Assembly (NCBI RefSeq): GCF_007746075.1
Contig: NZ_CP036339.1
Coordinates: forward strand, 3,687,786 to 3,751,785
Length of the DNA stretch: 64,000 nt
Origin: Lacipirellula limnantheis
Lineage (GTDB): Bacteria; Planctomycetota; Planctomycetia; Pirellulales; Lacipirellulaceae
Reading direction: 5' to 3'
In this document: one piece after another, positions 1 through 8,135 of the stretch
How the letters are laid out: each line of letters begins with the position of its first letter
Numbering within the stretch: the stretch's first letter is position 1
Made by a program: the position numbers and the translations under genes
The notes under the pieces: model-generated
Seen by the model: the letters and a program-made list of their open reading frames with translations, nothing else
Told to the model about the DNA's origin: nothing
Databases searched by the model: none

Positions 1-1
1 C

Positions 2-415
2 GGTCGACTAATCATCAATGCACTGCGGAAGTGGGTCTACGTCCCCATGACGGCCGCGTTCCTGATTCATGTCATTTTGCTGCTCTCTGCCATCGGCGTG
101 CCGACCGTGATCCAAATGACGTCGCGCGAACTACGCAACAGCGGCTACACGCTATTGCAAATGCCGAACCCTGTCTGGACGCTCAGCGAACTTGCTAACC
201 GCGGCGTCAATAGCGTTCAGGCCGACGTGCTGGTCCTCATCTTGCCGACGGCCGCGCTCATCGCCCTGCTTCTCAATTTGCGTTCCGTGGCGACCGAACT
301 GATGCTGCAAAGGATTCCCGTGCCGGTGCGCATCATCGAGGACGAAGCCGAGTTGGAGGCAGCGGCGCCGCGCGGACCGCAAAGCCCCTGGGACCTCGAC
401 GACGACCCGGCGTAG
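2..415 (+). CDS. C-terminal part of a membrane protein (cut by window start)
   Basis: The reading frame is open from base 2, so the true start lies outside the window. An internal ATG at 47 is a possible but unlikely start. The visible part has one hydrophobic segment just after the first ATG and a second about 60 residues later. It ends in an acidic, Pro/Asp-rich cytoplasmic-looking tail. The layout resembles the end of a multi-pass permease, for example an ABC-2 type export subunit, but no diagnostic motif is visible and I do not assign a family. A hairpin repeat element follows directly downstream (444-600). Confidence 0.6.
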   Translation, partial: GRLIINALRKWVYVPMTAAFLIHVILLLSAIGVPTVIQMTSRELRNSGYTLLQMPNPVWTLSELANRGVNSVQADVLVLILPTAALIALLLNLRSVATELMLQRIPVPVRIIEDEAELEAAAPRGPQSPWDLDDDPA

Positions 416-443
416 CCTCGCTCCGACCCGAGTCGCGCAACAG

Positions 444-600
444 ACGCCGTTGAGGGGGGCTTTGCACCAAAAATCTGTGGGAGGGGTCTCCGACCCAGAA
501 GCAGTGCTGTGTGACCACAACCGCTTGTGATGGTGATCGAACTCGGCGTCGGAGACGCCTCCCACAGATCGTTTTTGGTGCAAAGCCGCCCCAACGGCGT
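444..600. repeat. Inverted-repeat element, GGAGGCGTCTCCGAC family, copy 1
   Basis: Two arms of about 50 bases (roughly 444-496 and 546-600) are near-perfect reverse complements. Each holds the words TTTGCACCAAAAA, TCTGTGGGAGG and GTCTCCGAC. The central spacer is about 50 bases. Relatives lie at 27306-27416 and 63168-63309. The element carries no coding capacity and sits between a + strand and a - strand gene. It looks like a MITE-like or REP-like dispersed hairpin and may also act as a bidirectional terminator. Confidence 0.75.
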
Positions 601-613
601 GCGTGTTCGCGCT

Positions 614-934
614 CTACTTCACGCTGTGCGTCACGGGGTCCAGCTCGAATGGCCTCCCCGTCAACGGATTGGCCGGCAAGCCGTCCGGAAAGAACTCAGG
701 GTCGGTCGCCAAGTCGGCAATGCTAACGGGCCAACGCTGGTGCTCGGTTTTGTACCGCTCGACGGCCACGCTAATCGCCGCGGCATAATGGTCGCGAATT
801 TTTTCCCGCGCAAGTTTGTCGTCCACCACGACGCGCGGCAAGACGATCGCGGCGATGATCCCGACGATCGTGGATACGGCAAAGAACTCGATGACTGAGA
901 AGGCCCGACGACGTTGCTGATTTGTCTGATTCAT
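614..934 (-). CDS. Type II secretion/type IV pilin-like pseudopilin
   Basis: The 106-residue product starts at the ATG at 934, preceded by a purine-rich Shine-Dalgarno stretch. The N-terminus is a basic leader followed by the prepilin-type motif AFSVIEFF with the conserved Glu at +5, then about 20 hydrophobic residues. The middle resembles the GspG-type layout (a long helix, then a region around NPLTGRPFELD). Such proteins are processed by a prepilin peptidase and polymerise in the inner membrane. The residue before the cleavage point is Ala rather than the usual Gly, so processing may be atypical. No other secretion genes are adjacent, so its partner system is unknown. Confidence 0.72.
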   Translation of the reverse strand: MNQTNQQRRRAFSVIEFFAVSTIVGIIAAIVLPRVVVDDKLAREKIRDHYAAAISVAVERYKTEHQRWPVSIADLATDPEFFPDGLPANPLTGRPFELDPVTHSVK

Positions 935-1109
935 GACCCCACTCCCCCTCAAGCCGCGGAAGTCCAGGGCTCTCCCGCGAGGGAGCGGCGGACCGCGGCG
1001 TTGGGAAAATGTACGTCGCGAGAATGGCGCGCAGCGGGGGTGCTGGGGGCACGGTTCCGCCAAGCCTTCGGTGCAACGATGGCGATAGTGCGGATCATGC
1101 GGCCGAGGC

Positions 1110-1511
1110 CTAGCGCTTGTGGCCGCACACCTGCGGCTCCGCTTCGAAGACTGCCTTCAACACGTCCCGCCGCGTGATGAGTCCGACCAACCGACCCTTC
1201 TCCAGCACGGGCACGCGGCGAACTCGATGGACGATGAATCGGTCGGCAATGGCGCGGATCGGGTCGTCTGCGTGCACCGTAAGGACGTCGGTGGTCATAT
1301 GCTGCGCCACCGTTTCGCAGGCGGTCGTCGCGTCGTATGCCGTCGCCAACAAGGCAAACTCGGTGATAATGCCGACAAGCCGGCCGTCCGCGGCGACGAC
1401 TGGCAGGCCGCTGACCTGCATTTTCATGATGACTTCGATCGCCTCTTGTAGAAAAGCGTCGGGGCCAATCGTTACCAAGCGGTCGGTCATAATGTCGCGC
1501 GCTGTCAGCAT
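1110..1511 (-). CDS. CBS-domain pair protein
   Basis: This 133-residue protein consists almost entirely of two tandem CBS motifs. The first begins with ARDIMTDRLVTIGPD and includes GLPVVAADGRLVGIIT. The second includes HMTTDVLTVHADD and RRVPVLEKGRLVGLITRRDVL. Stand-alone CBS pairs (Bateman modules) bind adenosyl nucleotides and usually act as small regulators of partner enzymes or channels. The start is the ATG at 1511 with GGAG about 6 bases upstream. It is monocistronic, and its partner is not indicated by the neighbourhood. Confidence 0.88.
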   Translation of the reverse strand: MLTARDIMTDRLVTIGPDAFLQEAIEVIMKMQVSGLPVVAADGRLVGIITEFALLATAYDATTACETVAQHMTTDVLTVHADDPIRAIADRFIVHRVRRVPVLEKGRLVGLITRRDVLKAVFEAEPQVCGHKR

Positions 1512-1813
1512 GGGATGCTCCGGTATGGCTGCAGGGCGGGCGCGATCGTCCTGTCGATCGACTTACCCAACCAAGGCAAAACATAGCTCAAAAATGCACG
1601 ATTCGCGGCCTATCTAAGCTTTATCGGGGCGGCTGCCGAGCCGCGCCCATTCCTGCAGAATTTCCTTCGCCGCCAACCCTACGACCGGCGCCCTCCGCAC
1701 AACAGACTCGCGCAGCGTCCGGCTTCGTCGCTGGCGACGGCGGGCTGGACGCTGTCTATGATGGGGGTATCCAGGCAGATTCGGGTGCCACCGCTTTTCT
1801 CGCATTCGCCCTT
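1512..1813. other. Intergenic region between divergent genes, no feature recognised
   Basis: About 300 bases separate the divergent CBS protein and acyltransferase genes and presumably hold both promoters. A short GC-rich stem (near 1626-1644) is the only visible structure. I saw no convincing ORF, RNA gene or -35/-10 pair. Confidence 0.4.
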
Positions 1814-3034
1814 ATGTCGACGCCGCTCGGTCCCGATCTCGATGATATTGCACTCGCGTTTCGCGGGTACAACACGACTAATTTGGGACGGACGCGCGAG
1901 TTACTTCACATTCCCGCCTATGGCGAGATACTCTGGGAGGAACTGCGCCGTTACGGCCGCATCTGCAGTGAATGGACTCGGCGGCCCAGCGATCTGGTTG
2001 AGATTGTCAACGCGAACGTCGAGCCGGGGCTCGACCGATACGCCGAGTCGATCGCCTTGATCGTTGCGGTCGAAGTCGCCCACCTGAGATTGCTTCGCGA
2101 AGTGCACCGCATCGATTACACGCAAGCGAAGCTGGCGTTCGGCTACAGCCTCGGCGAAATGACTGCCGTTTGCTGCGGCGGCGCGTTTGCCACGGAGGAC
2201 TTGGTGCGCGTTCCGCTGGCGATGGCGCACGACTCCGCGGATCTAGCCCGCGACGCTGAAATGGGCGTTCTGTTTTCCCGCGGCGGCGCGATCTCCGAGC
2301 ATGACGTCCGCCGACTCTGCGCCGACGTCACCCGCCGCGGCCGCGGCACGATCGGGCTCTCGGCAATTCTCTCCCCCAACAGCTACCTCGTTATCGGACA
2401 GGGCTACACGGTCGACTTGTTCAAGGAAGAGATGAAGACGGCCCTGCCGGCGGCAGCGCACCTCCGCATCAACGAGCATCGCTGGCCCCCCCTGCACACG
2501 CCAATCGTGCGTCAGCGCCACATCGTCGATCGAGCCGCCTTGATGATCGATCAACTGCGGCCCGGTAAGTTCCCGCCGACGCCGCCCGTCTTCTCGTTGG
2601 CCACGGGCAAGCGCAGTTACGACGAGCACTCCGCGCGCGAAGTGCTGCGGCAATGGATCGATCATCCTCAGCGGCTATGGGACGCGGTGGTCGAAACGCT
2701 CAATTCCGGAGTTTCGACGGTGCTCCACATTGGCCCCGAACCGAACCTCATTTTCGCCACGTTTGCGCGCCTCGCGGAAAACGTGAAGCAACAGGCCAGC
2801 GGCAAGACGTTCGATAGCTACCGAGTCAAGGCGATGTCGGGTCTAGCCAATCGCCCGTGGCTAGCAAATTTGCTCCCCAAGCGCGCTGTGTTGCTGCGGG
2901 CGCCGATGCTTAGGCAGATCGTGCTGGAAGACTGGCTCATCGACCACGCGCCGGCCGCGGGCGGAATGCATCGTCCGCACGCAGCGCCGACCGTCGTCGC
3001 CAGCGTCGACGCATCCTCGCCGCGGCCAGCGTGA
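1814..3034 (+). CDS. FabD/PKS-type acyltransferase domain protein
   Basis: The protein has 406 residues. The nucleophile elbow GYSLGE (Ser112) matches the GHSxGE signature of malonyl-CoA:ACP transacylases and polyketide acyltransferase domains, and His228 in PPLHTPIV fits the catalytic His position. The region before the C-terminus (VLHIGPEPNLI) resembles the closing part of AT domains. Unlike a housekeeping FabD (about 310 residues) it has N- and C-terminal extensions, and no fatty-acid genes are next to it, so its acyl substrate and acceptor are unknown. The start is the ATG at 1814, which lacks an obvious Shine-Dalgarno. A DUF309 gene follows after 13 bases and is probably co-transcribed. 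Confidence 0.75.
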   Translation: MSTPLGPDLDDIALAFRGYNTTNLGRTRELLHIPAYGEILWEELRRYGRICSEWTRRPSDLVEIVNANVEPGLDRYAESIALIVAVEVAHLRLLREVHRIDYTQAKLAFGYSLGEMTAVCCGGAFATEDLVRVPLAMAHDSADLARDAEMGVLFSRGGAISEHDVRRLCADVTRRGRGTIGLSAILSPNSYLVIGQGYTVDLFKEEMKTALPAAAHLRINEHRWPPLHTPIVRQRHIVDRAALMIDQLRPGKFPPTPPVFSLATGKRSYDEHSAREVLRQWIDHPQRLWDAVVETLNSGVSTVLHIGPEPNLIFATFARLAENVKQQASGKTFDSYRVKAMSGLANRPWLANLLPKRAVLLRAPMLRQIVLEDWLIDHAPAAGGMHRPHAAPTVVASVDASSPRPA

Positions 3035-3047
3035 GCATGATCCATTG

Positions 3048-3575
3048 ATGGAACGCCCACGCTACACCGATCGTCCGCTGCCGCCCTATTCGTACGTCCC
3101 GCGGCACACGCCTCACCCAGTGAGCAACCCGCTCGGCCACATGTTTGGTCAGCACACGGCGCGGCCAGCGCCGTTGATCCCTGAGCGCTGGGCTGATTCG
3201 GACGAGTTTCGTTACGGCGTCGACCTCTTCAATCACGGATTCTATTGGGAAGCCCACGAAGCCTGGGAATCGCTATGGCTGGCTGCCGGGCGGCAAGGGC
3301 CAACGGCGATCTGGCTCAAGGCGCTCATCAAGTTGGCGGCCGCACTCGTCAAGCTTCGCGAAGGGAGCTCGATCGGCGCACTCCGTCACGCGCTTCGCGT
3401 TCAGCAACTGATCGTCGAACTTCGTACGTCGATTCCGGCGGAATCGAATCGCTACTGCGGCCTCGAGATCGCTGCCGTGGCTGAATTGACGCGACAAGTC
3501 ATCGTCGTCGCCGAACGCGGCCCGCTGCCTGAGCATCCGCTCGCGACGCTGAGGCAGTGCCTCGAACTGAACTAA
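3048..3575 (+). CDS. DUF309 domain protein
   Basis: The 175-residue soluble protein has the DUF309 signature around residues 55-115: a helix with LFNHGFYWEAHEAWE and then a helix with KALIKLAAALVKLREG. The conserved His/Glu/Trp pattern (EAHE.WE.LW) typifies this family, whose biochemical function is not established. A Pro-rich N-terminal stretch of about 40 residues precedes it. The ATG at 3048 was chosen over a TTG one codon earlier. It follows the acyltransferase gene closely. Its stop overlaps the stop of the convergent lipA by 4 bases. Confidence 0.8.
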   Translation: MERPRYTDRPLPPYSYVPRHTPHPVSNPLGHMFGQHTARPAPLIPERWADSDEFRYGVDLFNHGFYWEAHEAWESLWLAAGRQGPTAIWLKALIKLAAALVKLREGSSIGALRHALRVQQLIVELRTSIPAESNRYCGLEIAAVAELTRQVIVVAERGPLPEHPLATLRQCLELN

Positions 3576-4561
3576 CCGAGCTGATGGAGCTCGACCGCGG
3601 GCGGCAGAATCCGCTGCCCGGTGCGGGCTTGCTCCAACAGCGTCTCGGCGCGATACGAGCTGCGGACCAGCGGCCCCGAGGCGACGCCCTTGAAGCCAAT
3701 TTCACGGGCCTGCATCTCAAAATGCAGGAATTGTCGCGGTTCGACGTAACGGTCGACCGGTAAGAATCGCGTCCCTGGTCGCCCTGGCGCCAAGTATTGC
3801 CCTAGCGTAAGCAACTCGACCCCCGCCGCATGCAACTGCCGCATCGCGTCGACCACTTCATCGTCGGTCTCGCCGACGCCGACCATCAGACTGCTCTTCG
3901 TCGGCATGTCGGGCCGCAGTTGACGCGCTCGTGACAACACTTCGAGACTTTGCGCGAACGACGCTCGCGGGTCGCGCACCAAGTGATCCATTCGCGGCAC
4001 GCATTCGACGTTGTGCGCGAACACCGAGAGCGGGATGCCGTCTACCAGTGTAGCCAGAGCGTCCCAATTTCCTGCGAGGTCGCTGGAGAGCAGCTCGATC
4101 CCCGTCTCCGGCAAGCGTTCGTGCACAGCCTCGACGCAACGCCGGTAATGACCCGCCCCGCCATCGGCCAAGTCATCACGGTTCACCACGGTGATGACGA
4201 CGTAGTCGAGCTTTAGTCGCTCGACCGCATCGGCCAATCGCTCCGGCTCATCAAAATCCGGCAGCGGCGGCGCCTTCAGCGTCTCCACTGAGCAAAACCG
4301 ACAGCCGCGCGTGCAGCTTTGCCCCGCGACCATGAACGTCGCCGTGCCGCGCGCCCAGCAATCGTGGATATTGGGGCAGCGGGCCTCTTCGCAGACCGTG
4401 TGGAGCTGATTACCCGCGACGGCGCCTTGCGTGTTGTTAAAGACTTCCTGCGCGCGTCCGGCAGGCAAGTTCACGCGCAGCCACTCCGGTAGGCGCCGGC
4501 GGGGCGCATCAACCATAGGCAGCGTATTGACGATGGGGAGGGCGGGGGCGGGCTCGGTCAT
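3572..4561 (-). CDS. lipA: Lipoyl synthase
   Basis: The enzyme inserts two sulfur atoms into octanoyl groups on lipoyl-dependent proteins. The radical-SAM motif CTRGCRFC (Cys83, 87, 90) binds the SAM-cleaving 4Fe-4S cluster, and CEEARCPNIHDC (Cys57, 62, 68) binds the sacrificial auxiliary cluster. The closing RSSYRAE (with the SSY serine ligand) is also family-typical. The ATG at 4561 gives 329 residues, the usual size; the frame stays open upstream, but that part resembles no LipA. The gene converges on the DUF309 gene with a 4-base overlap of stop codons, so there is no room for a terminator between them. No lipB lies nearby. Confidence 0.96.
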   Translation of the reverse strand: MTEPAPALPIVNTLPMVDAPRRRLPEWLRVNLPAGRAQEVFNNTQGAVAGNQLHTVCEEARCPNIHDCWARGTATFMVAGQSCTRGCRFCSVETLKAPPLPDFDEPERLADAVERLKLDYVVITVVNRDDLADGGAGHYRRCVEAVHERLPETGIELLSSDLAGNWDALATLVDGIPLSVFAHNVECVPRMDHLVRDPRASFAQSLEVLSRARQLRPDMPTKSSLMVGVGETDDEVVDAMRQLHAAGVELLTLGQYLAPGRPGTRFLPVDRYVEPRQFLHFEMQAREIGFKGVASGPLVRSSYRAETLLEQARTGQRILPPAVELHQLG

Positions 4562-4637
4562 GCGATTTTCGGCAGTCGGCGGTGAAAACTCATTATCGTC
4601 GTTCGTCCGCCGGCTACAAGTCGCGACGTTGAGGAGC

Positions 4638-4904
4638 CTACCTGCGGCGTTTCTGGTGAAGACGCACGCTCGCCACCCAGACAATTCGGTCGGCTTCGCT
4701 CGCTTGATAGGTGACAACGAGGGGAGCCGAGATCAAAACTCGCGTCGTACCATCCCGAGACTCGCCAACTTCGAATGGGGCATCCCCCAGCAAGCGATCG
4801 ATCTCACCGGCGGCAGCCGAAACGAGGTTTCGCTGCTCGCAAGCCATCCAGATCTCCGTGAGCTCAGCTTCTGCTGCGGGAAGCCAAACGACGGTGAACT
4901 TCAA
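4638..4904 (-). CDS. RelE/ParE-type toxin of a toxin-antitoxin pair
   Basis: The 88-residue product has the compact ParE/RelE pattern: a first strand and helix with FTVVWLPAAEAELTEIW, a middle helix, a strand around RVLISAPLVVTYQ, and a basic end (VRLHQKRRR). Toxins of this superfamily inhibit gyrase or cut mRNA on the ribosome; which applies here cannot be told. It starts with TTG at 4904, which overlaps the TGA of the upstream antitoxin gene (TTGA), a typical coupled arrangement. The antitoxin precedes it. Confidence 0.72.
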   Translation of the reverse strand: MKFTVVWLPAAEAELTEIWMACEQRNLVSAAAGEIDRLLGDAPFEVGESRDGTTRVLISAPLVVTYQASEADRIVWVASVRLHQKRRR

Positions 4905-5152
4905 GGGGAGGCCTCGCCATACTTGGCTGCGAGATCAGCCAAGATCGCCTTTAGCGGTCGCCCGCCGCCTGCCGCGATTCGCCTCTGAATCTCTTCAGAT
5001 GGTATGCCTGAATCCATTCCTTCGTAAAGCGATTTGCTGTCAGCCGGGGTGACGAAAAGGACGACGCGCCCCGTTTCGTCAAAAATATGAAACGGAGTGC
5101 TCAGATCCCCAAGTTTTTCGCGCAACTCCGCATCTAAAACAACTCTGTCCAT
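4901..5152 (-). CDS. Putative antitoxin of the RelE/ParE-type pair
   Basis: This is an 83-residue protein whose gene overlaps the toxin start by 4 bases. The N-terminal half looks like a small beta domain (PFHIFDETGRVVLFVTP) and the C-terminal half is helical (SEEIQRRIAAGG and then KAILADLAAKYG). That tail could wrap the toxin. I see no ribbon-helix-helix or HTH motif, so it may not bind DNA in the usual way. The ATG at 5152 has GGGAG 7 bases upstream; a TTG lies one codon before it. The assignment rests mainly on position. Confidence 0.6.
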   Translation of the reverse strand: MDRVVLDAELREKLGDLSTPFHIFDETGRVVLFVTPADSKSLYEGMDSGIPSEEIQRRIAAGGGRPLKAILADLAAKYGEASP

Positions 5153-5256
5153 CAATCGCTCCCAATGAGGTGAGGGATCAATCGGCCGACAGACTCATTT
5201 TATGCGGGCTAGCTTAGGCGTGCAAATTCAGGGTGAGTGTCAGCAGTCTGTCACCG

Positions 5257-6198
5257 CTAGCCGGTCAGCCCTTCAAACAGCGGCGTCGACAAGTACCGCT
5301 CGCCCAGGCTCGGCATGATCGCGACGATCCGCTTTCCCTTCCATTCAGGACGCGCGGCCAGCTTCGCCGCGGCGCAAATGTTGGCTCCGCTGGAAATGCC
5401 GGCCATGATGCCCTCTTCCTTCGCCAGTCGCCGCGCCCATTGGAACGCTTCCTCATTGCTGACGGCGATGGTCTCATCGATCAGCGAAGTATCGAGGTTC
5501 TTAGGAATAAAGCCCGCGCCGATGCCTTGGATCTTGTGGGGTCCGGGGTTGCCTCCGGAGATCACAGGCGAGTCCACCGGCTCGACGGCGATCGCCTTAA
5601 AGTTCGGATTCTTCGGCTTGATGTATCGTGCGACGCCGGTGATCGTGCCACCTGTGCCGACGCCGGCGACGATCGCGTCGATGTTGTGCCCGGAGTCCTC
5701 CCAGATTTCCGCGCCAGTGGTCTTCTCGTGGATGGCGGGGTTAGCCGGGTTCTCGAATTGCTGCGGCATCCACGCGTTCTTTTCTTCCGCCACGATGGCG
5801 CCGGCGCGAGCGATGGCGCCCTTCATTCCTTCGCTCGCCGGCGTCAGCACCAGTTCGGCGCCGAGGGCCCTCAGCAGCGCCCGGCGCTCGACCGACATCG
5901 ACTCCGGCATGGTCAACGTCAACCGTAACCCTTTGGCCGCGCAGACGAAGGCCAAGGCGATGCCCGTGTTCCCGCTCGTCGGCTCCACAATGTGCGTGTC
6001 GGGCTTTACCTTGCCCTCTCGTTCGCCGGCTTCGATCATCGCCACGCCGATACGATCCTTCACGCTGTTCAGCGGATTGAAAAATTCGCACTTGGCGAAG
6101 ACAGTCGCCTGTCCGGCCGGCACCAGCCGGTTGATGCGAATCATCGGCGTGTCGCCAATCGCGACGGTCACACTATCGTAGGTACGGCTGCGAGGCAT
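5257..6198 (-). CDS. cysK: Cysteine synthase A (O-acetylserine sulfhydrylase)
   Basis: This PLP enzyme joins O-acetylserine and sulfide to give cysteine. The PLP lysine is Lys47 in NSVKDRIG. The substrate loop [11 protein letters not shown], the phosphate-binding GTGGTITG and the late SSGAN motif are all present. At 313 residues the length is normal for CysK. The ATG at 6198 is preceded by AGGGT. It stands alone, with no cysE beside it. Confidence 0.96.
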   Translation of the reverse strand: MPRSRTYDSVTVAIGDTPMIRINRLVPAGQATVFAKCEFFNPLNSVKDRIGVAMIEAGEREGKVKPDTHIVEPTSGNTGIALAFVCAAKGLRLTLTMPESMSVERRALLRALGAELVLTPASEGMKGAIARAGAIVAEEKNAWMPQQFENPANPAIHEKTTGAEIWEDSGHNIDAIVAGVGTGGTITGVARYIKPKNPNFKAIAVEPVDSPVISGGNPGPHKIQGIGAGFIPKNLDTSLIDETIAVSNEEAFQWARRLAKEEGIMAGISSGANICAAAKLAARPEWKGKRIVAIMPSLGERYLSTPLFEGLTG

Positions 6199-6549
6199 CG
6201 GTATACCCTGTGTAGATGGCAGGGCGATCGCCGTCCGTCGGTCAACCGCCCCGAGGTAAATGCGAAGAAGTCAGACTGCCCCAGCTAGGGCTCGTCGACG
6301 AAATTAGCTGCACTGGACTAGCTGCTCTAACGCGCCCGATTATCAACGTTTGCCGCGGCTTGGACAACCCCGGGTCGCTTAGGCGATCGCCTGCAGGTCG
6401 CGCCGCACTCGATCCAACCCTGCAGCCAGGCGCTCGCCGTCGCCCGCCGGCCAAATCCGCAGCGCCATCGCCCGACCCGACGGAGGCAATCGCCGGGAAT
6501 CGCCAGGACGACATCATCGCGAAGCAGCGCTACATGGCGAGCGGGTCGC
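6199..6549. other. Intergenic region upstream of cysK, no feature recognised
   Basis: About 350 bases lie between the cysK start and the end of the esterase gene, both on the - strand. The region presumably holds the cysK promoter. Frames in it are short and unlike known proteins, and I saw no hairpin strong enough to call. Confidence 0.4.
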
Positions 6550-7461
6550 TCACTGCTTCTTCAAATGCTCGTCGAACCAATCCGCCAGCGTCTCCAGATC
6601 TTTGGGGAGGTCAGGCCAGCCGTGCCCAGCGCCGGGCTTGGTGACGAGCTTGGCTTCCACGCCCGCTTTCGTTAGCGCTTCAACCAGGATCTCCGCTTGT
6701 TGAATTGGCACAAGCTCGTCGGCGTCGCCGTGAACAATGAGCGTCGGCGGATCGTCGCTGGATGCGTGATTCACCGGCGAGATCGCTTTGCCGATTTCTT
6801 GCAACTTGGCTTCGTCCGTGATCTCCACGAACCGTTTTGTTTCATCGTCCATTTGCTCAAAATCAAACGGCGCTCGGAAGCCCTTCAAGATGCCGCGGCC
6901 GAGGGCGTCCTCGCCGGGTTTGCCATAATTGAAGAAATCAGTCGGGGGAAAGAAGCAGGCCACCGCCGCAACGCGACTGCTTTCGCGATCAACCTTGTCC
7001 TGAGCGTTCGGGTCGCCCGCAGATCCCGCGGTCCCCTGCATCACCGACAGATGCCCGCCAGCGGACGCCCCCATGATGCCGAGCCGTTCAGGATCCACTC
7101 CGTAATCGGCCGCGTGATGCCGGATATAGCGCACCGCGCGGTGCATGTCGCTCAGGATCTCGGTGATGTTAAACTTCGGCTGGCTGCCATGAACCACGGC
7201 GAACACCGTGTACCCCCGCTTTAGAAAAGGTTCCAGGAACCCGGGATTGATCGCCTCGTGAGCAGAGAACCAGCCGCCGCTCACGACAAAGATCAGCCCA
7301 ATGCCGTTCGGCTTCGCCGGCGTGAAGACGTCCATCGTCAGCGCCGTGCCGAACTTGCGCCCGTAGATGACGTCCTCCGTTCGCTTTGCTGGCGGCTCCT
7401 CCGCACGACCAACCGCCGCCACGCACAACCCCGCCGCCAACGCCAGTGCCAATCGCATCAT
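6550..7461 (-). CDS. Secreted alpha/beta hydrolase (esterase/lipase-like)
   Basis: The 303-residue protein has a signal peptide (about 20 residues ending VGRA) and is probably periplasmic. The nucleophile motif GASAGG places the catalytic Ser at 133. The oxyanion region is FVVSGGWFS, the acid is probably Asp in HGDADELVP, and the base is His in GAGHGWP. The arrangement matches the BD-FAE/esterase branch of alpha/beta hydrolases, often annotated as lipase or prolyl oligopeptidase-like. The substrate is unknown. The ATG at 7461 was chosen because GGGAGAG lies just upstream and the signal peptide begins there; the frame extends further without sense. Confidence 0.82.
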   Translation of the reverse strand: MMRLALALAAGLCVAAVGRAEEPPAKRTEDVIYGRKFGTALTMDVFTPAKPNGIGLIFVVSGGWFSAHEAINPGFLEPFLKRGYTVFAVVHGSQPKFNITEILSDMHRAVRYIRHHAADYGVDPERLGIMGASAGGHLSVMQGTAGSAGDPNAQDKVDRESSRVAAVACFFPPTDFFNYGKPGEDALGRGILKGFRAPFDFEQMDDETKRFVEITDEAKLQEIGKAISPVNHASSDDPPTLIVHGDADELVPIQQAEILVEALTKAGVEAKLVTKPGAGHGWPDLPKDLETLADWFDEHLKKQ

Positions 7462-7606
7462 CGCCACTCTCCCATGCCGCTTGAACGAACAGAAAAGTCG
7501 AATTGCCGCGGCCCACATCATACCCGGGCGGCCGTGACAATGCTCCACTGTCGCGCCTCGAGTCGCTATATTGGACGAAAGCGCTTCCCATCAAGGCAGT
7601 TTGTCG

Positions 7607-7882
7607 ATGCCCTACAACACCGAAGAAACCTGGGAAGACGGGTCGAACCAATGGGACGATGATGAATACGGCGACGACGAAGATGAAGAGCCGACCATCT
7701 TCTGTCCGAATTGTCGCGCCGAGATCTGGGAAGAGGCGGAACGCTGCCCTGAATGCGGCGAGTATATTTCTGACGAGGCTCGCATCGATCGCCGCACGCT
7801 CATGCCGCGCTGGATCATGCTCACCGCCATCCTGTGCCTGCTGCTCCTCGGCCTAGGAATGGCGCTTTCGCTTGGCCTCTGA
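7607..7882 (+). CDS. Small zinc-ribbon membrane protein
   Basis: The 91-residue product has an acidic N-terminus, then two CxxC knuckles (FCPNC and RCPECGEY, about 15 residues apart) that form a zinc ribbon. It ends in one strongly hydrophobic C-terminal segment, so it is probably a tail-anchored membrane protein with a cytoplasmic zinc ribbon. Such small proteins are common in planctomycetes and lack a known function. The ATG at 7607 was chosen because the preceding frame has no homology-like features. Confidence 0.7.
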   Translation: MPYNTEETWEDGSNQWDDDEYGDDEDEEPTIFCPNCRAEIWEEAERCPECGEYISDEARIDRRTLMPRWIMLTAILCLLLLGLGMALSLGL

Positions 7883-7969
7883 GACATGGCTCGTCAAACG
7901 ACGGGTCTACTCTTTCAGCCCTCGGCTCCGAAGCTTATTCAACTGCAATTTTCGAAATACTTCACGGTT

Positions 7970-8070
7970 AACGCTTTAAACACAGAGCACACAAAGAGCA
8001 CAGAGGACGATTTGAGGCATTTGCTCTTTCTCGTCTTCTCTGTGGCCTCTGTGTGCTCCGTGGTAAATGC
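7970..8070. repeat. Inverted repeat, CACAGAGCACAC family
   Basis: Arms near 7976-8010 (containing CACAGAGCACACAAAGAG) and 8036-8070 (containing CTCTGTGTGCTCCGTGG) are complementary across a spacer of about 25 bases. The element lies between convergent genes. It is one of several purine/pyrimidine-biased hairpin families in this window and is non-coding. Confidence 0.65.
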
Positions 8071-8135
8071 GATGGCTGACCGCGATTAAATAAGGTTCGG
8101 AGCCGGGGAGCTGGGATTACATCGAGCATCCCGTC

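Noticed and set aside
5315..6181. + strand open frame of 288 codons over cysK
   Set aside because: It is antisense to a complete cysK with all motifs; no homology-like features.
7607..7882. Zinc-ribbon protein as part of the esterase operon
   Set aside because: The two genes are on opposite strands with separate promoters, so no operon is possible.
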